From Flavobacterium muglaense (GTDB taxonomy: Bacteria > Bacteroidota > Bacteroidia > Flavobacteriales > Flavobacteriaceae): DNA of 64,000 nt. The stretch is taken from the NCBI RefSeq assembly GCF_014305155.1, contig NZ_JACRUK010000009.1, positions 1 through 64,000 of the forward strand, given 5' to 3'. Of this stretch, positions 1 to 11,319 are shown piece after piece. Under the pieces are notes generated by a model. It was not told where the DNA came from and searched no databases. It was given only the letters and a program-made list of their open reading frames with translations. Made by a program: the position numbers and the translations under genes. Positions within the stretch are counted from its first letter, which is position 1. Each line of letters begins with the position of its first letter.

Positions 1-38
1 AAAAAAAGAGTAGAAATCCATAGATATCTACTCCTTTT
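1..38 (-). terminator. Terminator after atpDC
   Basis: The arms GAGTAGA (8-14) and TCTACTC (27-33) form a 7-bp stem. On the minus strand the stem is followed by seven T residues (1-7), so it can end the leftward atpD-atpC transcript. Confidence 0.55.
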
Positions 39-115
39 TAGGTCTTAATTTATTAGAAACACTTTTTCAGTGCCCTCGCTTAGCTTGACGTTTTTTTATA
101 TAAATTAAAACTAAT

Positions 116-397
116 TTAATCTGCGAGTACAATAACTTTATTGCCTTTCATCTCAATAGTTCCAGCAGAAATTGCAAGGGTATAATTCTGATCATTTACT
201 TTCGAGAATAAACCTGCCGTTTCCTTATCAAACTTAAAACTTGGAGCTGTAATAGTTACAATTCCTTTTTGAAGTAATGAAACTATAGGAGCGTGATTAT
301 TCAAAATTTGAAAACTTCCGTTAACACCTGGTACAGATACTGAAGTCACTTCGCCTTTAAATAAAGATGCCTCTGGTGATACTATTTCTAAAATCAT
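116..397 (-). CDS. atpC: F1F0 ATP synthase epsilon subunit (short form)
   Basis: Epsilon subunit of the F1 central stalk, which couples the gamma rotor to the c-ring at the cytoplasmic membrane. The 93 residues match only the N-terminal beta-sandwich of the family (start MILEIVSPEASLF, then a GSFQILNNHAPIVSLL segment typical of epsilon). The C-terminal helical hairpin that inhibits ATP hydrolysis in roughly 130-140 residue homologs is absent; short epsilon subunits are usual in Bacteroidota. It lies 77 bp downstream of atpD on the same strand, so the two are probably co-transcribed. The rest of the ATP synthase genes are not in this window. Confidence 0.93.
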   Translation of the reverse strand: MILEIVSPEASLFKGEVTSVSVPGVNGSFQILNNHAPIVSLLQKGIVTITAPSFKFDKETAGLFSKVNDQNYTLAISAGTIEMKGNKVIVLAD

Positions 398-474
398 AAT
401 TTTTTAGTTAAAGGTTTAGAGTCTAAAGTTTAAAGTTACTAATGAACCTTAAACTTTAAACCTTAAACTATTTT

Positions 475-1989
<1,515 letters not shown>

Positions 1990-2031
1990 TTATGTATTTA
2001 TTAAATAGCTATTTAGGTTTATGAAATATAG

Positions 2032-2100
2032 TTAACCGAAACATATCGGTTAAACCCTTTTTTCAGAGTGCAAAGATAATTTTTTAAAATAAAAAATCAA
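2032..2100 (-). promoter_or_regulatory. atpD promoter and leader hairpin
   Basis: Read on the minus strand, TTG (2098-2100) and TATCTTTG (2071-2078) are separated by 19 bp, matching the Bacteroidota -33/-7 consensus TTG / TAnnTTTG. Downstream in the leader, TTAACCGA (2032-2039) and TCGGTTAA (2046-2053) form an 8-bp stem with a 6-nt loop. Confidence 0.6.
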
Positions 2101-2186
2101 TTATTTTTTTGATAAAAAACAGCAACTATTAAAAGAGTGACCAAAAATCACATTAAAAATTGCTAAATCCTTGCATTTCAGTATAA

Positions 2187-2228
2187 ATAAAAACCACCAC
2201 GTCAAAAAAAACGGGTGGCTTTATTTTA
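2187..2228 (-). terminator. Terminator after the SGNH hydrolase gene
   Basis: ACCACCACGT (2193-2202) pairs with ACGGGTGGCT (2211-2220), allowing a bulge. A T-rich run follows on the minus strand. It sits just past the stop of the gene that ends at 2245. Confidence 0.55.
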
Positions 2229-2244
2229 TTATATTGGTTTTAAT

Positions 2245-3810
2245 CTATTGAATTACTTTTGGATACACTATTGGAAAAAGACTTAAATCTAATTTCTTCA
2301 ATGTCGATCCGTATTTTTCATTGATTGCTGTACTAAAAGCGTTCGCTATTAAAGCATACCCCCTAGGACTTGGATGTATCCCATCTAATGAAAAACCACC
2401 ACCTGTCACATAGGCTGAAGTAACCGTAAAACCATTAGCCACAATACCACCTGATGACAATTGCGTCATAATTGCTTTTGTATCCACAAAAGCCAACCCT
2501 TTAGCAGCTGCAGCTGCTTTAATACTCACATTATAAGCATCTGTAGCAACTTTAATTTCAGCAATTTCTGTAGGAATTAAAACATGAGCATCTTGCAAAG
2601 GATATGTAATTCCAAATTTATTCAAAGGAGAAGGCGGAGCAATACCTATACCTGAATTAATAGCAGTAGGTGCAGCGGCAATAACGGACTGAGTTGGTAA
2701 TAAAACCAAATCGGCAGCGGTAGCTTGACGCGCTTGACCAAAAACAGTACCATAAAAAGTAGCGGTTGCCAAACCTAAAGAAGGAGTAAACGCAGCAGTT
2801 AATTGTGCTGATAAATTAGGCAACGACTCATCTTTAATCAGCAATGGATTTGCTACTGTAGCAGAAAGTAAATTAATACGATCTCCAGCTCCAAAAGCAG
2901 TTAAAGCAGCTTTCAAAGGTGAATACAACTGTGCATTAAGAGCCGCTACAGTTGCTTGCCCTACAGCAAGATTTCCTGAACCCAGAACAGTCGCACTTAA
3001 AGGATTATAAGGAACTGTTTTAAAATAAGGAAGCGTACTCACATACGGTAAATTAGCAACAACACCTTTAGCTCCATTTGCTGTTAAACCAGTTACTAAA
3101 TTCGAATACACATTTGCAAAAAGAGTAGGGTCAGTAATATCACTAGAGCCATACCCACTTGCGTTTAGATTACCTGTTTGATTTACACCCACTCCACCAG
3201 AAGTAGCATAACCCAACACATCATTACCTCCAATCCATAAAGAAAAGAAAGTAGGCGTTTGCGCTAAAGCATCCGCTATAACAGTTGTTGTATTTGAAGT
3301 AGCAAATCTCGCAAAATAAGGGTTCGCAGCTCCAGTTGGCACTCCTGTAACACTCCCGTATCCTGGAGCAACTAAATGATAACTCTTAGCACCTGGCACC
3401 CCTAAATTATTAAAAGGCCCTGTAATACGAGTTGTAACCTCAGTCGTAGGCGACCCATCAACAGAAGCTGGACCTGTCCCGTTAAAATACAAACGCACAG
3501 CTGCAATAGGAGTACCTCCATAAAGCAAACCTCCAATATTATCAGACATAAGCGGAGTCTTTATCTCAGATCCTCCAGCCTCTATAAATTGCTTCGCTAA
3601 AAGATTAACATACGACCCTTCTTGACCTTTCTTGAAAAGAGCTCCATCGCTATATCCTGCAGCAAAAGAATCCCCTAAGGCGACATATTTTGTAAAACTT
3701 GCCGAGCCTGAGGTTGCCGGTACATCCGCCTGTGCAACACCAGAATCATCACTACTACATGCTACTACGGTTAACGAAACCAACAGCAGCCATTTTAAAT
3801 TTTTTATCAT
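2245..3810 (-). CDS. SGNH/GDSL-hydrolase family lipoprotein
   Basis: Predicted esterase or lipase of the SGNH superfamily, exported and lipid-anchored. From the chosen start (MIKNLKWLLLVSLTVVACSS) there is a hydrophobic signal with lipobox VVAC. An upstream in-frame Met at 3888 would add 26 residues, overlap the preceding receptor gene and spoil the signal peptide. Catalytic blocks are visible: GDSFAAG (block I Ser), GGND (block III Asn) and DGIHPSPRGY (block V Asp/His). The 521-residue length exceeds a minimal SGNH domain, and a large insert separates blocks III and V. It lies 37 bp downstream of a TonB-dependent receptor on the same strand, so the two probably form an operon handling an esterified ligand. 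The substrate cannot be read from sequence. Confidence 0.85.
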   Translation of the reverse strand: MIKNLKWLLLVSLTVVACSSDDSGVAQADVPATSGSASFTKYVALGDSFAAGYSDGALFKKGQEGSYVNLLAKQFIEAGGSEIKTPLMSDNIGGLLYGGTPIAAVRLYFNGTGPASVDGSPTTEVTTRITGPFNNLGVPGAKSYHLVAPGYGSVTGVPTGAANPYFARFATSNTTTVIADALAQTPTFFSLWIGGNDVLGYATSGGVGVNQTGNLNASGYGSSDITDPTLFANVYSNLVTGLTANGAKGVVANLPYVSTLPYFKTVPYNPLSATVLGSGNLAVGQATVAALNAQLYSPLKAALTAFGAGDRINLLSATVANPLLIKDESLPNLSAQLTAAFTPSLGLATATFYGTVFGQARQATAADLVLLPTQSVIAAAPTAINSGIGIAPPSPLNKFGITYPLQDAHVLIPTEIAEIKVATDAYNVSIKAAAAAKGLAFVDTKAIMTQLSSGGIVANGFTVTSAYVTGGGFSLDGIHPSPRGYALIANAFSTAINEKYGSTLKKLDLSLFPIVYPKVIQ

Positions 3811-3847
3811 TGTAAATGTTTTTATTTTATTAATGAATATTAATTGC

Positions 3848-6682
3848 TTACGGAGTAATTGTCCATGAAGCAAAATATTGCTGACCAATTAAACCAGCTC
3901 CTAATACTTGAGCATATTCTTTACCACCAATATTAGCAGCACCAATTTTTAAAGTAGATTTCAACTTAGGAAAACTGTAATTAACCTGTGCATCAATAAC
4001 TGTTGCAGCATCAATCATACCGTCAACCATAGACGATTGCCATAAATATGAACTACTCCATCTTCCACTAATGTTAAATCCAAAGTTTTCAAATAATTTT
4101 TCATTACCAAAAGAAGCTTTAGCTCTATGCTTAGGCGTATTAAACCCAGCTTCAAAACTAGGATCTTTTGATTGATCAAAACTAAAATCTGCATAGTTGT
4201 AATTTACACTTACCTCAAAATCTCTGTAAACTTTTCTACCCAATCCTATTCCGAAACCTAGAGATTTAATTTCTAAAGGAGTATTAGTATACAATTGAAA
4301 AGTACGTGTATTACCACTTTGCAATGCTTGCAAAGCTTTTGATCCTTCAGGGTCTGTCAACCCACCGCCATCTAAAGCTTGACCATACAAAGGAGTAATA
4401 ACGTTTAAATTACCTATAAAATTATTATAAACATTATAGTAACCGTTGATATCAATCGATGTTTTATTGATAAATGATCTATACCCTAATTCAATCGCCT
4501 TAACCTCTTCAGGCTTAACTAAATTTGCATTAGTTTTTTGCAGCAAGGCAGGATTTCCCGCTGCCGCAAATGCCAAAACGGATGAAGCAAGATAAGAGTT
4601 ATTGTATGCTCTTGTACCATCGATGGTTTGAGAACCATTTCCGTTGTTAAGTGCTTTACCTACATCACCTTTAATATCTATTGTCTCTACAAAACGTGTT
4701 AAGTTGTCTGGAGCAGAACCTAACAATACTGCACTTCCAACATTAAACCCAATATATTGATCTTGCGTAGATGGATTTCTAAAACCTGTTTGAAACGAAG
4801 CTCTAAAATTGTGTTTTCTACTTTCTCCACCTGAATACACAAATGAAATTCTTGGCGAAACATTTCCATTAAAATTTTTAGACTTATCATAGCGAACTGA
4901 TCCTGTAAATTTCAAACGATCGTCCATCATTTTCTTAGAAAGCTGCGTGTACGCACCGTACTCATTGTAATAGATAGGACCATTTGCATCTGTGTAAATT
5001 CTACCAAAAGAATTCAACTCATATTGACGGTAAGAACCCCCCACCTGCACCTCTGCAAATTCGATTAAATCTTTAAAGTTATAATTTGCATCTGAATGAT
5101 AAATTCTTGAATTATCTACCAACTTAGAACCTGTAAGAACATTTTCACCTGCAATTACTTTGTTAAATGCATTTTTGAAAGCTTGTGTTCCCGGCATCAA
5201 TCTAGTTCCTCTAGGCTCATTTCCATTTACATTAGGCGTCAATACAAGACCACCTATTAAACCCGTAGGACTGATGTTGTAATCAGCAAAATTTCTAGCT
5301 CCAGCATGCGCTTGCGCAGGCAACTGCCCTGCCAATGTAGCTTGAGCGAATGCAGTACCATAATCTCTAAACCAGTTCGTATTCGACTTCCATTGGTTAT
5401 TTATGTTTATACCTGTAAACAACATATCATACGAATTTCCACCATCTTCAGTAGTAGTATACCCTCTCACGAAGAAGTTTTTACCTTTAATTTCTAATTT
5501 ATGTTGCTGCATAAAAAAGTTATTCAAGTAATATCTATTTGCTCCTTGATACACTGCATTACCATAACCAAATTTACTTTGCCAAATCACTTCTAGATTT
5601 TCATCCCCAAAAGGTCTATAGTGTAGCGAGAAATCAATTTTAGTATTACTCGCTTTATTATCTGTAAGATCAGTTTCATTATAACCCGTTCTAGAAACCT
5701 TCTCGCTAGGCAATGTTGGCGCGCCTATAATCGTCGCTACTTCATCTCCATAAACATTGATCCCATCATAACCATAATGACTTCTATCTCTACCAGCAAC
5801 TGTTTTATCATTTGTATTGGTAGCAAACCAGTCTGTACCACGCATGTACGTGAAGTTAGCTTTAGCAGCAAACTTAGGACTAAACGCATGAGCCATACGA
5901 ATTCCGTAATCTACATAATCATTTGTTCCTGCAGCTTTTTGAGAAGTTTGCCCAAATTTTGCGTAAGCAGTAATTCCTTGACTTGTAAAAGGGCTTTTAC
6001 TTGTCATAAATAAAATACCATTAAAGGCATTTGCACCATACAAAGCAGAAGAAGCACCTGGTAAAAGTTCCACACTTTGAACATCAATTTCAGAAATACC
6101 AATCATATTCCCCAATACAAAGTTCAACAAAGGAGAAGAGTTATCCATTCCGTCAACCAATTGCATGAAACGTGTATTTGCTACAGTAGCAAATCCACGA
6201 GTGTTAATTGATTTAAATGACAAACTACTTGTATTCATTTGCACCTCTTTCATATTCTCCAGTCCGTCATAAAAAGAAGCCGAAGCCGATTTCTTGATAT
6301 CCGCAACGCCCATTCTTTCAATGGTTACAGGAGACTCTAAAACACGTTCCGGAGTTCTAGACGCCGAAACAACAATCTCGTTTAGTAAGTTTTGTTCTTC
6401 AACTAGAACAACAGCTACTTTTTGATTAGTTGATGTAATACTTACTTTTTTTGATCCAAAACCAATACTAGTTACCTCAATAGTAAAAGGAGGTTTTTTT
6501 GAAGAAGCAAGTGTGAATTTCCCATCAATATCTGTAACAGATCCAATGTCTTCTCCAACTATTTTAATATTAGCGCCAATGATTGGTTGTCCATCACTGT
6601 CAGCTACCGAACCCGAAATTGAGTTTTGCGCAAAACTAATGCAACAAAAAAACAATGACAAAAAAAGTAAATAAGCTCTCAT
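3848..6682 (-). CDS. TonB-dependent receptor with carboxypeptidase-like domain
   Basis: Outer-membrane beta-barrel receptor for TonB-driven uptake. The 944 residues comprise a signal peptide (MRAYLLFLSLFFCCISFA), a carboxypeptidase-regulatory-like domain (about 20-105, with GSVTDIDGKFTL), a plug domain (about 115-230; VQSVELLPGASSALYGANAF) and a long barrel ending in an aromatic-rich C-terminus (YFASWTITP). There is no SusD partner beside it, so it is more like a ferrisiderophore- or lipid-type receptor than a SusC. The downstream SGNH hydrolase is the likely partner. The ligand is unknown. Confidence 0.9.
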   Translation of the reverse strand: MRAYLLFLSLFFCCISFAQNSISGSVADSDGQPIIGANIKIVGEDIGSVTDIDGKFTLASSKKPPFTIEVTSIGFGSKKVSITSTNQKVAVVLVEEQNLLNEIVVSASRTPERVLESPVTIERMGVADIKKSASASFYDGLENMKEVQMNTSSLSFKSINTRGFATVANTRFMQLVDGMDNSSPLLNFVLGNMIGISEIDVQSVELLPGASSALYGANAFNGILFMTSKSPFTSQGITAYAKFGQTSQKAAGTNDYVDYGIRMAHAFSPKFAAKANFTYMRGTDWFATNTNDKTVAGRDRSHYGYDGINVYGDEVATIIGAPTLPSEKVSRTGYNETDLTDNKASNTKIDFSLHYRPFGDENLEVIWQSKFGYGNAVYQGANRYYLNNFFMQQHKLEIKGKNFFVRGYTTTEDGGNSYDMLFTGININNQWKSNTNWFRDYGTAFAQATLAGQLPAQAHAGARNFADYNISPTGLIGGLVLTPNVNGNEPRGTRLMPGTQAFKNAFNKVIAGENVLTGSKLVDNSRIYHSDANYNFKDLIEFAEVQVGGSYRQYELNSFGRIYTDANGPIYYNEYGAYTQLSKKMMDDRLKFTGSVRYDKSKNFNGNVSPRISFVYSGGESRKHNFRASFQTGFRNPSTQDQYIGFNVGSAVLLGSAPDNLTRFVETIDIKGDVGKALNNGNGSQTIDGTRAYNNSYLASSVLAFAAAGNPALLQKTNANLVKPEEVKAIELGYRSFINKTSIDINGYYNVYNNFIGNLNVITPLYGQALDGGGLTDPEGSKALQALQSGNTRTFQLYTNTPLEIKSLGFGIGLGRKVYRDFEVSVNYNYADFSFDQSKDPSFEAGFNTPKHRAKASFGNEKLFENFGFNISGRWSSSYLWQSSMVDGMIDAATVIDAQVNYSFPKLKSTLKIGAANIGGKEYAQVLGAGLIGQQYFASWTITP

Positions 6683-6983
6683 TTGGTTAATTTTTTAAGA
6701 TTTATGTTACCAAAGTACAAATAATTTTGATATTACTAAAAAAACGTTAAAAATAAATCAGTATTATCACAAAAAACAACCTCCTCAAACACAGCAAAAC
6801 AGCCGATTTGTTAAGTAATAAGCATAAAAAATTGTTAAAAAAACCAAAAGTACTATGCATACATAATAAATTAACAATAAAAATACATTTATCATAAAAA
6901 AACCCTTTTTAAAAAATTTTATCATAAAAAAAAAGGAGCAAGACCTAAAGTCTTACTCCTTTTATATAAAATCGATTTAAAAT
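6683..6983. other. AT-rich intergenic region
   Basis: About 300 bp, very AT-rich, between the receptor gene and glmS, both on the minus strand. It holds the glmS terminator at its left end. On the minus strand it also holds TACTTTGG near 6711-6718, an imperfect -7 element about 30 bp upstream of the receptor start. No open frame looks real. Confidence 0.5.
6931..6966 (-). terminator. Terminator after glmS
   Basis: AAGGAGCAAGAC and GTCTTACTCCTT pair with one internal mismatch around a CTAAA loop. On the minus strand the stem is followed by a T-rich run. It lies just beyond the glmS stop. Confidence 0.7.
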
Positions 6984-8831
6984 TTATTCTACCGTAACAG
7001 ATTTTGCCAAGTTCCTTGGTTGATCGACATTACACTCTCTCAATACCGCAATATGGTATGATAATAATTGCAATGGAATAGTAGTTATTAATGGCGATAA
7101 CGCATCTGATGTTTCTGGAATTTCAATTACATAATCCGCTAAATCACGTACTTGTGTATCTCCTTTAGTCACAATAGCTATAATTCTACCGCTTCTAGAT
7201 TTAATTTCTTGAATATTACTAACAATCTTGTCATAGTGCCCTTGCTTAGGCGCAATAACCACAACAGGCATGTGCTCATCAATTAAAGCAATAGGACCGT
7301 GCTTCATTTCGGCTGCAGGATATCCTTCAGCATGAATGTAAGAGATCTCTTTTAGCTTCAAAGCACCTTCTAAAGCAACAGGGAAATTATAGCCACGACC
7401 TAAGTACAAACAATTAGGTGCATCTTTGAAGGTAGCTGCAATTTCTTTGGCTCTATCATTCGTTTCAAGCGCTTCTTTAACCTTTTCAGGAATTAACTCA
7501 AGCTCTTGTAAATACATATGGAAATCAGATAATGACATCGTTCCTTTGGCTTTCGCCAAACGAAGAGCGATCATCGTCAATACAGTAATTTGAGTAGTAA
7601 ATGCTTTAGTAGAGGCAACACCAATTTCCGGTCCTGCATGTGTATAGGCACCCGCGTGAGATTCTCTAGAAATAGACGAACCCACCACGTTACAAACACC
7701 AAAAACGAAAGCACCATTTTCTTTCGCTAATTTAATAGCAGCCATAGTATCAGCCGTTTCACCCGATTGTGAAATTGCAATAACAACGTCCCTACTATTT
7801 ATAATAGGATTTCTATATCTAAATTCAGACGCATACTCTACTTCAACCGGAATTCTTGCAAATTCTTCAAAAATATATTCTGCTACTAAACCAGCGTGCC
7901 ATGAAGTTCCACAGGCAACAATTATAATTCGATCCGCATTTAAGAACTTCTCCAAATTATCCTCAATACCGGACATTTGAATGATACCCTCATTTGCATG
8001 TAATCTTCCTCTATACGTATCTTTTATCACACTAGGTTGCTCATAGATCTCCTTTAACATAAAGTGATCGTAACCTCCTTTTTCAATTTGCTCCAAATTC
8101 ATCTGAAGTTCTTGAATGTAAGGATCAACAAGCGAGTCATCTTGTATTTTTCTAACCTTGATTTTCTTGTGCAGTCTGATGTTAGCCATCTCTCCATCTT
8201 CAAGATATACCGCATTTGAAGTATATTCAATAAAAGGTGACGCATCTGACGCTATAAAATATTCTCCTTCACCAATTCCAATAGCCAAAGGACTACCTAA
8301 ACGCGCTGCAACGATCTCAGTTGGATTTTTCTTATCAAAAACCGCAATAGCATAAGCTCCCACTACTTGGTTTAAAGCAATTTGAACTGCCTTACCTAAT
8401 TTTTGGTTTTCATTTTTCTGAATTTCTTCAATAAGATTCACCAATACCTCCGTATCAGTATCCGAATGAAATACGTAACCTCTTTTTATCAACTCCTCTT
8501 TCAAAGGGGCATAATTCTCAATAATCCCGTTGTGAATAATCACTAAATCACCTGAATTTGACACATGTGGATGCGAATTTACATCATTAGGAACACCATG
8601 TGTTGCCCAACGAGTATGTCCTATACCAATTGTACCTCCAGTTTTCATTTCAATAGCTGCTTTAGCTTCTAGGTCAACAACTTTACCTTTAGTTTTGCAC
8701 ACCTTGACATCTTCACCATCATATATCATTACTCCGGCACTATCGTACCCTCTGTATTCTAATCTTTGCAACCCTTTGATAACAATTGGGTAAGCTTCTC
8801 TATGACCTATGTATCCAACAATTCCACACAT
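6984..8831 (-). CDS. glmS: Glutamine--fructose-6-phosphate aminotransferase (isomerizing)
   Basis: Makes glucosamine-6-phosphate from fructose-6-phosphate and glutamine, the first step towards UDP-GlcNAc for peptidoglycan and LPS. It begins MCGIVGYIG, so Cys2 is the N-terminal nucleophile of the glutaminase domain (about 1-220). Two SIS sugar-isomerase domains follow (about 290-430 and 460-600; ACGTSWHAG, ISQSGETADT, KELSY-like region KLKEISYIHAEGYPAAEMKHGP), and the C-terminus is the family signature PRNLAKSVTVE. The 615-residue length is normal. It is the last gene of a tight operon: 9 bp after the DUF4270 gene, which itself follows a glycogen-synthase-like gene. Confidence 0.98.
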   Translation of the reverse strand: MCGIVGYIGHREAYPIVIKGLQRLEYRGYDSAGVMIYDGEDVKVCKTKGKVVDLEAKAAIEMKTGGTIGIGHTRWATHGVPNDVNSHPHVSNSGDLVIIHNGIIENYAPLKEELIKRGYVFHSDTDTEVLVNLIEEIQKNENQKLGKAVQIALNQVVGAYAIAVFDKKNPTEIVAARLGSPLAIGIGEGEYFIASDASPFIEYTSNAVYLEDGEMANIRLHKKIKVRKIQDDSLVDPYIQELQMNLEQIEKGGYDHFMLKEIYEQPSVIKDTYRGRLHANEGIIQMSGIEDNLEKFLNADRIIIVACGTSWHAGLVAEYIFEEFARIPVEVEYASEFRYRNPIINSRDVVIAISQSGETADTMAAIKLAKENGAFVFGVCNVVGSSISRESHAGAYTHAGPEIGVASTKAFTTQITVLTMIALRLAKAKGTMSLSDFHMYLQELELIPEKVKEALETNDRAKEIAATFKDAPNCLYLGRGYNFPVALEGALKLKEISYIHAEGYPAAEMKHGPIALIDEHMPVVVIAPKQGHYDKIVSNIQEIKSRSGRIIAIVTKGDTQVRDLADYVIEIPETSDALSPLITTIPLQLLSYHIAVLRECNVDQPRNLAKSVTVE

Positions 8832-8840
8832 ATACTTTTA

Positions 8841-10457
8841 TTAATTAGGTTTTGTATAATAAATTTCTAATTTCAATCTTTTTTCATCAGCTACAGTAGC
8901 CTTACCACCGTACAATATTGTCCCCAAAGGATTCATTACACTCGCTCTAGGCGCCTGAGAAATCTTTGTCGTTGCTGTTTTTAATTTACTTGAGGCTGTT
9001 GTATAAATATCTTCAGTAACAACTAAGCCCATCTTGACATTTGTAGAGTCCACGTTTTTAATCAGTCCTCTAATTTGATTTGTAACACGCACTTTGTAAG
9101 TCAAACCTCTTCCGCCGGTTACAGCTTCCTTAACGATTAGACCACCAAAAACACTTTTATCCTTCTTAGTAGTTGTACCAGTTGTACCATCATTGTAATA
9201 ATCTACAATTGGCCTATGGTTGTTATAATCGTACAAATAAATTCTATTGGGCTCAAAACTATTAACCATTGCAGCAGCATCCACGTGGAAAACCAAATTA
9301 GCCTCATTTATCAACCAACCATTTTTTCTAATGCGATCAATTTCATCAGCCACACCATTTGGACTACCCGTTAAACCATCTACGCCATATAAATCTTTAC
9401 CAAAAAGTTCTAAAATAGCTAAAGATCCTTCACCACCTTTTAAAAACAATTTCTCATCTCCATCAGTTGTATTAGGAGCAGTAGTAGCATTTGCGTAAGC
9501 GGCATTTGTATTTGTTTGATTTAACAAATTAACCGTATTCCCTAACAAATTAAGCACTATTGTTTTCTCTACACGAGTAGCATCTGTTAGTGATGTATCC
9601 TCTTTATACGTGATTGTAATTTTACCTTTTTTAAAATCCATCATCGCCATAGCGCTAGGACTACTACCTGATTTTTCTACTTTAAAAAACAATCCTCTAA
9701 AATAATTTTTGAAAACATCTGCAGTTGCTAATTTCCCAGAAGCAGCAGCGTCAATAATTTTAGTTTTAAAGAAACTTGTATTAAGATTCAAACGCATTCC
9801 CGGAGCAACTCTAGTCACCACATCTGTACCAGTTGTATTGACTGTAGTTTTATACTCGGCTGGATCAAAAAAGAAAGCATCGTTCTCTGCAGTGCTAGTA
9901 GCATCGTTTAAACGAGCGCCCACTTTTGCATTGTCAAAATCAGCATTTTGATCTGTATAAAAACTCTGAGCGGTTTGAAAACCTCCTATTGGATCCAAAT
10001 CTCTCATAAAATAACCCGATTCATAAACACTTAGTTTTATTTTAGCATCAGTTCCTCCGCTGTAGATAGAATCCAATTCATAAACATGATTGCCATCAGT
10101 ATCCGTAGATAATAATGTACTATAGTACGGAATTGTCAAAACTACACTTGCAATCTCTGGGTTATTACCAATTGTAGGATTAAGCGTTTCTAAACTAACT
10201 TGACTGGCAAAATTTGCAGTGGTTGTTCCAAATGCTGGATTATCATAAACACCTAAAGCATTTACATTTAAATTATTGGATTGAATTGGTCCTATTTTTT
10301 GATTATAAGATACCACTGCCGAAGTATATTTTTCAAAACCAAAATGGTTGTCACCAATTAAATCACTACCTATTGTATTGTAATCTTTATCACAAGAATA
10401 CAAGAAAAGAACTACAGCAACAATTAGAACTTTCTTAAAAAAAGAAGTATTATACAT
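8841..10457 (-). CDS. DUF4270 family lipoprotein
   Basis: Bacteroidota-specific DUF4270 protein of unknown biochemical role. It has a 538-residue chain with a type II signal peptide (MYNTSFFKKVLIVAVVLFLYSC, Cys22 lipidated), then the family opening DKDYNTIGSDLIGDNHF, and later an EPNRIYLYDYN segment. It sits 9 bp upstream of glmS and 20 bp downstream of the glycogen-synthase-like gene, so all three are probably on one transcript. This gene order is common in flavobacteria as far as I recall. The context hints at the cell envelope, but no function can be assigned. Confidence 0.85.
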   Translation of the reverse strand: MYNTSFFKKVLIVAVVLFLYSCDKDYNTIGSDLIGDNHFGFEKYTSAVVSYNQKIGPIQSNNLNVNALGVYDNPAFGTTTANFASQVSLETLNPTIGNNPEIASVVLTIPYYSTLLSTDTDGNHVYELDSIYSGGTDAKIKLSVYESGYFMRDLDPIGGFQTAQSFYTDQNADFDNAKVGARLNDATSTAENDAFFFDPAEYKTTVNTTGTDVVTRVAPGMRLNLNTSFFKTKIIDAAASGKLATADVFKNYFRGLFFKVEKSGSSPSAMAMMDFKKGKITITYKEDTSLTDATRVEKTIVLNLLGNTVNLLNQTNTNAAYANATTAPNTTDGDEKLFLKGGEGSLAILELFGKDLYGVDGLTGSPNGVADEIDRIRKNGWLINEANLVFHVDAAAMVNSFEPNRIYLYDYNNHRPIVDYYNDGTTGTTTKKDKSVFGGLIVKEAVTGGRGLTYKVRVTNQIRGLIKNVDSTNVKMGLVVTEDIYTTASSKLKTATTKISQAPRASVMNPLGTILYGGKATVADEKRLKLEIYYTKPN

Positions 10458-10477
10458 ATTTGTTAATAAAATTAAAA

Positions 10478-11281
10478 TTAAATAATCTCGTTGTAAAAGG
10501 TACTATACGCCTCAGCGAAAGCATCTTTGGGCACGAAAGGTAAAAAAGGTTTTCCTGAAGATTCTATATATTTTGTTAAACTTGAAGACAGACTATCAGA
10601 TGCAATGATTATACCATCTGAATGGTCTATTGTTGCTTTAATAATACTTTCATAATCTGGATTTTTCAAGTCGGCAATAGCTTCTAGAGGCACCTCATCA
10701 AGACCTATTTTATTGATCATCTCAGCATCTAAAATTCCGTCAAAAGACTGACTATACACTGAAGTTATTATTTTAGTATCCGAAAACAAAGCTTCATTTT
10801 TATAATAATGTTTCATATAAATAGGCAACATTGCTGCCATCCATCCATGAACATGTATAATATCTGGAACCCAATTTAATTTTTTTACCGTTTCCACAAC
10901 TCCTTTGGCGAAGAAAATAGCACGTTCATCATTATCTGGATACATTACACCCTCTTCATCGGCGAATGTTGCTTTTCTTTTAAAATACTCATCGTTGTCA
11001 ATAAAATAAACTTGAATGCGCTCTTTTGGGATTGATGCTACTTTAATAATTAAAGGCATATCCAAGTCGTTCACCACCAAATTCATTCCTGAAAGTCTAA
11101 TTACTTCATGTAATTGGTGTCTTCTTTCATTTATATTTCCATATCTAGGCATGAAAATTCTTATTTGTCCACCTTGATCATTAACCATCTTGGGTACATC
11201 GTATGACATTAAAGAAACTTCATTTTCAGCCAAATAAGGCACCACTTCAGATGATACGTATAATATCCTCTTGTCTTTCAT
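10478..11281 (-). CDS. Glycogen/starch-synthase-like protein, N-terminal domain only
   Basis: The 267 residues resemble the N-terminal (GT5 catalytic) Rossmann domain of glycogen synthase: ILYVSSEVVPYL at the start, RIFMPRYGNINERRHQLHEV, and PDIIHVHGWMAAMLPIYMK. GlgA normally has about 480 residues. The C-terminal GT-B half, which carries the ADP-glucose-binding motifs, is missing, and the N-terminal KTGGL substrate loop is not seen (it reads VSLMSYD). The chain ends naturally with no sign of frameshift, so it is more likely a stable short family than a broken glgA. Glycogen synthase activity is doubtful. First gene of the operon with DUF4270 and glmS. Confidence 0.75.
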   Translation of the reverse strand: MKDKRILYVSSEVVPYLAENEVSLMSYDVPKMVNDQGGQIRIFMPRYGNINERRHQLHEVIRLSGMNLVVNDLDMPLIIKVASIPKERIQVYFIDNDEYFKRKATFADEEGVMYPDNDERAIFFAKGVVETVKKLNWVPDIIHVHGWMAAMLPIYMKHYYKNEALFSDTKIITSVYSQSFDGILDAEMINKIGLDEVPLEAIADLKNPDYESIIKATIDHSDGIIIASDSLSSSLTKYIESSGKPFLPFVPKDAFAEAYSTFYNEII

Positions 11282-11319
11282 ATTGTAATTTGCTTAGTTT
11301 ATTGGCAATAAAAACCACG

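Noticed and set aside
429-458. AAAGTTTAAAGTT / AACCTTAAACTTT inverted repeat between atpD and atpC
   Set aside because: Imperfect, AT-only and without T-run; probably a chance low-complexity match and not an intercistronic terminator.
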